A stretch of DNA of 64,000 nt from Isoetes taiwanensis. Its lineage: Eukaryota; Streptophyta; Lycopodiopsida; Isoetales; Isoetaceae. Where the stretch lies: positions 6,193,249-6,257,248 of the forward strand of contig JAJEKV010000041.1 in NCBI GenBank assembly GCA_021234155.1, read 5' to 3'. Made by a program: the position numbers and the translations under genes. The notes below the pieces were generated by a model. That model had not been told where the DNA came from, ran no database searches, and was given only the letters and a program-made list of their open reading frames with translations. Positions 58,363 to 64,000 of this stretch are shown here, one piece after another (the stretch's first letter is position 1; the number at the start of each line of letters is the position of its first letter).

Positions 58363-58860
58363 CCTGAGTAGAACTATAGTACGTAATGCTTTACAAAGTC
58401 TCAAACCTAAATATTAGACACAACTAGATGTAGTTTGTATATTTGCATGCGGAATAGCGCCACATCATCAAGTGCCTACAAATATCTGGATAGATGAACC
58501 AACATTTACAAATCTCTGGATAGACAAACTAGCAATTCATATCCAGAGGTACTGGATTTTTTCAAAACCACCAGGTTGAATTCCGAATCTCCAATTCGGC
58601 TAACAAACTACTGCATACAAGTGCATTTGAGCATCCGATTACATGGTAAGACTGGCCTCGCGCAACAACAGGAGTGACCGACAATTTAAGGGCAATGGCA
58701 TATTTGGAGCGGTTTCTAGAATATTCTAGGCATATACTAGCATTTCCTAGAATACGCCAAAAACCCACCTAAGGTTTGCCCCAAAAAAGGGTTTGCCCCC
58801 TAGAGGCAAACCCAATATTAGGAACTATATAAATTAGGTAAATGTGAAAACTATTCAACG
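58363..58860. other. Region with no recognised gene
   Basis: AT-rich DNA. Around 58770-58812 GGTTTGCCCC and its inverse occur close together, and ACTATATAAATTAGG at 58824 resembles a TATA box upstream of the ORF at 58874. Confidence 0.35.
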
Positions 58861-58873
58861 GCCAAGATAGGCC

Positions 58874-59477
58874 ATGATGAACGGCCTAGATTTTGATCCA
58901 GGTCGTATCATCTTATTGGTTGAGGCCGTGTTTCTTTCTCCCGCAGCTATGACCGTGTATCTTTCCCTTCTTTCCCGCCTGGCCGCTTTCCTTGCAGCTA
59001 TGGCCGTGTTTCTTTCCCTTCTTTCCCGCCTGGCAGCTATGGCGATGGGCACCTAGGGCGATGGCCGTTTTCTGCTCCTTCTCCAGCTATGGCGATGGCA
59101 AAGCATAGCCGCAAATCCGGCAGCATCCCGTGGTCGGCCTCGTGCTGCATATCAAGGTAGCTGGAAATGTTTTAGAACTATCTGTTTATGGTCCCGGTGG
59201 ACTATGGCGAGGCGCTGGTAGCTGGATTCTGAGCCCAAGAACTCCCACTTCTTCACTGGCAGACCCAAGCCATGCTCTTCTTCCATCATTTTTCCCTTGG
59301 TTTTTAACAGGCTTACAAATCTGTACTGCGACCCTTGTTCTTGCCATGTTTGTTTCCCTTTATTTAACTCTGTTTTCTCAATCCACCTCTGTTTTTCTCT
59401 TGGCCGAATCTGCTTTTGCTGTGTGCTACTCTATCCATGTTGGCCGAATGACGAATGACAAGGGGCTTGGCACATGA
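58874..59477 (+). other. Two unassigned ORFs with internal repeat
   Basis: Open frames 58874-59056 (60 codons) and 59130-59477 (115 codons), both preceded by a possible TATA element at 58824. The first contains a duplicated stretch (units starting GCAGCTATG at 58943 and 58994, with a third start at 59033) giving repeated FLSLLSRLAA. The second is hydrophobic in its middle. No family recognised, and coding status is uncertain. Confidence 0.25.
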
Positions 59478-60857
59478 TGATTTTTGCCCTATTCCTAATC
59501 AAAGGTTTTATCTATTTTTTTATTGTTGTTTCATGCTTCCAATATGTTTTTTTAATGGCGTTGGTCTTTTGTAGAAGTAATATCATCTCCAGAGGGTTAT
59601 GGTGATCTGTGGGCAAGTTTTGCTGCCAAATCTTGTACTCTGGCCTGGCCGCAAACGCCTACGGCTTGCTCTACCTGAAAAGCGGATACTCTGCCTAATG
59701 TTTTCAGAGTTCTTGGCAAACTTTTCACCATGCCGCTTCGGCTTTGCCATCTAACAGAAGATGTTTAAATCTTGTTTAAGGTAGGGTGACCAGGTTTGGT
59801 GCCTTTAAGGGCACCAATGCTTATAACTTGCCCATTGTAAAGGGCATAAGTATGATTTGGTCCAGCAACCATGAAGTTGTGGACATACTTAACACAATAC
59901 CTAGCTATATTTGAGAAGGAACAAAAAGAGAAATTAGAAAAGGAATACAAGCATTTTCTGAATGGAAATTTACAAGGGACATGATTGATCATAATATATA
60001 GTTTGTGCCACGTTCATATAATGGGTGCTGCATGTTGCCATGCTCTTGGGACAATGTTTTATAAAGTGACGCTATTTGTGGATTTGTGTAACTGGTTGTT
60101 TTATATCGTGGTTTACATCTGGATAGAGGTTGCATGGTTTGTACTTGGGGGGGGGGGGAGAGGGGGGTAAATGGCAAGCTTTGCACTTCTGTTGGAGTTC
60201 TCTCACTGTTTATTTAATGTTCAATCTACTCATTTTATTTACTCAGAAGTAGGAACACACATGGAAATGGGCAAAATATGGTCCATTGTTTAGTATTTGA
60301 ACATGAATTGTACCATTAACATTTAAGTTTATTTCTCCCCCAAGGCTAAAAAGGCATTATTTATTCTATTTGTTTTGAGGTAGAGCATTCAAAACTTTAG
60401 AATATGAACAGATTTGAAACTGGAGCCAACTAATCAAATCTTAATATGAAACTAAATATATGAAGTAGCAGAACATTTGTTTTTTTAAACAATGCCCTCC
60501 TTTATTATTCAACCATTGCCCTTTATTTTTCGACCTACTCTTGATTCATGTTAGCCTTTAGCCCATTGTTTGATGCACATTTTTTGTTGGGGCATGCCCC
60601 CCTTTTCCTTAGCTTGCCAAGAAAAAAAAATAGTTTACTTGACATGGCCTCAACATTTACTGGTGCCCCTATCCTATGCCCAAGATTACCATTAATTTTG
60701 CTAATATCTTGATAATATCTTGGCACACATATTGGAGTACACCTTAAAACCTCCACATGATTATTATATTTTTGAGTTCAAAGTCTCGAATAGCAAAACT
60801 TCGATTGTGTCTCTTATTGTGTCTAAGGGACTAACTATTGTACTTTAATGGAAGCAT
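59478..60857. other. Region between ORFs and LINE B
   Basis: No gene recognised. It has a 13-bp G run followed by AGAGGGGGG (about 60147-60168). Confidence 0.45.
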
Positions 60858-61294
60858 TTTTTTATTTTTATTTTTTGAAGGTAAGAGTGATTTTTTTCCA
60901 TTAATTAATAAAAGTCATACATAAATGTTACTAATGAGAGAAGTTTTCTCATTAGCTACATTATAACAGCAACAAATACATAATTCAGTACATAATTAAG
61001 TAGCAGTATAGAGTTGTTTGAATGAGCCAAATAGAACTCTTCTAGAAGTAACAAGATATAGCATAAGGAAAGGGAATTAACTCTGCCATGCCCCAATTGA
61101 AGGAGCTAAAATGTGAGCCTGAATGCAGCATCAATTATGAACAGTCGAACTCAAAAAAACCTGCAAGGACAAAATACTTTCTAGATGCTTGAGCAAAATG
61201 TTAGACAAGAGAAGGATTAATTACTGAACAGTAGCAAGTGTAGGATGGAAGTATGATGTAGATAAGGCCAATGAAGAGTGGTAGATAATTATGG

Positions 61295-61785
61295 CTAAGG
61301 TGAAGGGGAATGCATGAGTTGGTCAAATAGTGCATTGTAGACCCAATAGAAGCCCGAGTCTGTCCCAAACTTGTAGCTATTGAATTCAGATCCATTCTTT
61401 ATCAGCAGCTGGTGGATATCTTGCTTACTCATCAGAAGTAATAGTGTGCCATAGAGATCTGCCATCATCTTGTGTGAGTAGTACAATTCCCTGTATCTAT
61501 TCAGCTGCCTATCTGTCAGTGAATAATGGTACATGAACAGAAAATTGTACATGCAATACACCTGTATAACCTCCCTACAGTAGATTCTAGCCCATGATGA
61601 CTCATTGCTATTGATTCTCACATTGTACAGTTTAATCTCATCCGATGTTGCATTTGACCCTGGTGGTACAAGATTTGTTGCCCCTGAACTGTTGCAGTAT
61701 AGTAAAGCTTCCTGATATGTGAGCATGGTATCAAACTTGTTCTTGCCTTCTCCTTTCAGAAACTCCAAATATTCTAGCAGGATCC
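61295..61785 (-). pseudogene. LINE third ORF homologue
   Basis: Minus strand. The ATG at 61785 lies 11 nt upstream of the ORF2 stop in the +1 frame, as in the other LINE. That frame ends after about 18 codons, and the homologous sequence continues in the next frame (to 61295), so one indel has occurred. The conserved region reads LTDRQLNRYRELYYSHK, then ADLYGTLLLLMS. No known domain was recognised. Confidence 0.65.
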
Positions 61786-64000
61786 ATCAGAAAAAGGAGC
61801 ATTAGAATTGATGACATGGAGATATGAAGTGAAGAAATTGAAAAAACCTGAGAAGTAACCAATAGAGTCCCATTTCCTGTCATAGTTGTCACCATTTTTA
61901 TTTTTGTGAGCAGTCACATAACTTTCCAAGTCCAGTTGAAAGTTCATTTTAATCCAGAAAACAGAGACATTTTTCTTGCCATGCACTGTTCTATTTCTAG
62001 CCTTCCAGATATTCCAAAGTGCAGTGAAGACAATGGTATTTAGAAAAGCATCATTATTTTGGATAATCTTAAGCAAGTCTCCATGGTGTCGAGCAGGGAA
62101 TTGATCATTAAATTTGCAATAGAACCATGACCAGAATTCAGCAATTTTAGGACAGTCAAAGATATGCTGCAAAGTTTCATTATCAGAGCAATTAGATTGG
62201 CAAGATGGGAGCACAGTAGCAATTTTCTGAGAAAGGGAGACTAGGATTAGGCAAACTTTTCTGTGCAATCAACCAAATAAAGAAATTAACTTTAGGGGGA
62301 CAATAAGAGCACCAGATATTTCTATAAAGAATTTTACATTCATCTTCAGTAATAGACCACTTGAGTTTAGCTTTGGCTGAAGTTTCTCTGTGATTAAGAA
62401 TGGCATAGACAGCACTGACTTTATATTTGCTATGGCCATTAATTTTAAGAATAGCCCTACAGTCATTGCCAATAAGATTGTTAGCTTGAGATAAGATACT
62501 CTTGAAGTGAAGAAACAATGCTTTGTCACTGGTGGTACCATGAATAATCCTTCTAAAATTGGTCCAAGTAATAATATGATTATTCCTATATAAATCCTTT
62601 ATTTGAGATATACCATGAGAGGACCATTTCCTATAAATCTTTGGATGTCTCAGAGCAGGGATATTATCAGCATAGTCCTTAAATGGAGGGGACCAGAAAA
62701 GAGAAGAGTGCATATGAAGGTCAGCAATGTCAGTTGAATCAAAACAACCTTGCACCAAGTTCCAAGCCTTGAGCATGTTTTGCATTAAAGGGGAGGTATT
62801 TTTGCCAGGATGCAGGATATTGAGGGCTGAATCAGGTAAACAATGCTGCACAGTTGGGTGGCCATCCAGATATGACCTCTTGATTCAATATGTAATGAAG
62901 ATTGATGTCATAGAGATGCTGCCAGTTAGAGCTCTCCAGATGTATTTACCTGTCAGGGCACAAGCTTGCAGATATAGATTTTTACATCCTAAACCACCAT
63001 TAGACTTGGACCTGGTGACAGTATCCCAGTTAACTGAATGAGAGCCTCCCCAAATGAAATTTCGGATAGATTTCTCCAACTCCTTGTAAGTTGATTTAGG
63101 AGCCACTAGGGCTGAAGAGAAATAGATGTGAGATGCACCAAGGACCGAGTTTGCAATAAGAGTTCTACCAGCCATAGATAAAGAATTTCTAAAGGAGCTT
63201 AACTTTCTCTTGATCTTTTGAAGAATTGGATCCCAGAGCCCCTTGATGTTAGGATTCAAGGATAATGGCATCCCCAGCAGTTTGGAAGCTTGAAGAGTAT
63301 TCAGAACCTTAATGCCACAGAGGGAATTTTCAGCAGAGTCACCTACAATAACACTTTTGGCAATATTTAAATAAATTCCAGAGGCTGCAGAAAAAAGTTC
63401 AATAATGTTAAGGAACTTGACAATATTATTGGGATTGGAGTCCAGGAAGGCAAAGGTGTCATCTGCATACTGAGATAAGATAAGAGAACCATTATTATCA
63501 GGTAGATTTAGATCTTGCAGATTACCACAATTCTGATGGAAATCCACAGCCTTAGTTAGCATCTCAGCCACAACTAGAAAAAGGTAGGGGGCAAGAGGGC
63601 AACCCTGCCTAACTCCACGAGCTAATTGAAAGAATTTTGTAGGGGAACCATTAATTAAGACAGCTGAATTTGCCATTGAATTTAATCCCAAAATCAGAGA
63701 TATAATCTTGGGGTTGAAACCAATTTTTTCCAATGCAAATTTTAGAAAATTCCAATTGACAGAATCAAAGGCTCTTTTAAAGTCTAGCTTTAAAAGCACA
63801 CTGTTTTGACCAGAGAACCTATTCCAATGTAATCCCTCCATGGCCACAATGTAGTTATCCAGGATAAATCTATTGGGCAAGAAAGCAGACTGCTTAATAT
63901 TGATTTTATCTTGAAGAAAAGGCTTGATCCTGTTGGCAATAAGTTTGGCACAGATTTTGTAGGTGGAGTTGGTCAAAGAGATTGGCCTCCAATCAGGGAA
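61774..64000 (-). pseudogene. LINE ORF2: reverse transcriptase and zinc-binding domain, partial
   Basis: RT motifs: SAFLPNRFILDNYIVAMEGL, LLKLDFKRAFDSVNW, GVRQGCPLAPYLFLVVAEML, catalytic YADD at 63458-63469, then LLGMPLSLNPNIKGLWDPI. Further on are CPPKVNFFIWLIAQKSLPN and a Cys-rich CSDNETLQHIFDCP region. The TGA near 62885 is at a Trp position of the other LINE. A frameshift lies near 62230. The endonuclease is beyond the window. Confidence 0.9.

Larger units (their letters stand above)
60858..64000 (-). mobile_element. Second L1-type LINE, 3' part, minus strand
   Basis: Homologous to the LINE at 29098-37154 throughout RT, C-terminal region and third ORF. The 3' end is marked by a T-rich stretch on the plus strand (60857-60885, a decayed poly-A). 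The element continues past the window end. ORF2 is broken by a TGA near 62885 and a frameshift near 62230. Confidence 0.88.

Noticed and set aside
60147..60168. G-run as a quadruplex regulatory site
   Set aside because: One homopolymer run without a gene context; more likely simple sequence.

Overview
The window is nuclear DNA of a land plant with a large, repeat-rich genome. Evidence: a Ty3/gypsy element with a chromodomain (chromovirus), a Ty1/copia element, two plant L1-type LINEs, a TRIM, GT-AG introns, and remnants of a plant catalase and an FCP1-type phosphatase gene. The species cannot be named from this sequence. There is no bacterial gene organisation, CRISPR array or rRNA gene.

Layout. 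1-6.8 kb: AT-rich DNA with no recognised gene, then a 260-bp MITE. 7.5-19.2 kb: a tandem duplication of about 5.65 kb (7880-13557 and 13558-19208). Each copy holds an integrase fragment of the gypsy family, a 515-bp repeat, a decayed gag with two zinc knuckles, one end of the MITE, and the 3' part of a coiled-coil gene. That gene is complete at its 3' end only in the second copy. 19.7-21.8 kb: gypsy 3' LTR plus the end of pol (minus strand). 21.8-39.8 kb: an 18-kb block bounded by imperfect inverted repeats. It holds a 7-exon host gene (24864-27346, 246 aa, not visible as one ORF) and a full-length 8.06-kb LINE with target-site duplication (29098-37154). 39.9-45.7 kb: most of a gypsy element (minus strand: gag, protease, RT, RNase H, integrase, chromodomain, 5' LTR). 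A 451-bp TRIM with perfect 5-bp TSD is nested in it. 46.3-46.9 kb: FCP1-like pseudogene. 48.3-51.7 kb: decayed DDE-transposase-like gene (minus) interrupted by 1.8 kb full of TGACTAAT-type motifs. 51.7-54.35 kb: 3' half of a Ty1/copia element (minus). 55.1-57.1 kb: a near-perfect palindromic (foldback) element, followed by a 20-bp minisatellite. 58.1-58.4 kb: catalase pseudogene exon (minus). 60.9-64.0 kb: a second LINE (minus), running off the window.

How it fits together. Most of the window is nested mobile DNA. The only intact-looking host gene is the 246-aa membrane/Cys-His protein gene. The most novel observations are: (i) both LINEs carry a homologous third ORF after the RNase H/zinc-finger region, whose ATG overlaps the ORF2 stop with identical geometry (11 nt upstream of the stop codon); (ii) the whole gypsy family shares the loss of the first integrase catalytic Asp; (iii) the palindromic element; (iv) the 18-kb block that seems to sit inside one gypsy insertion.
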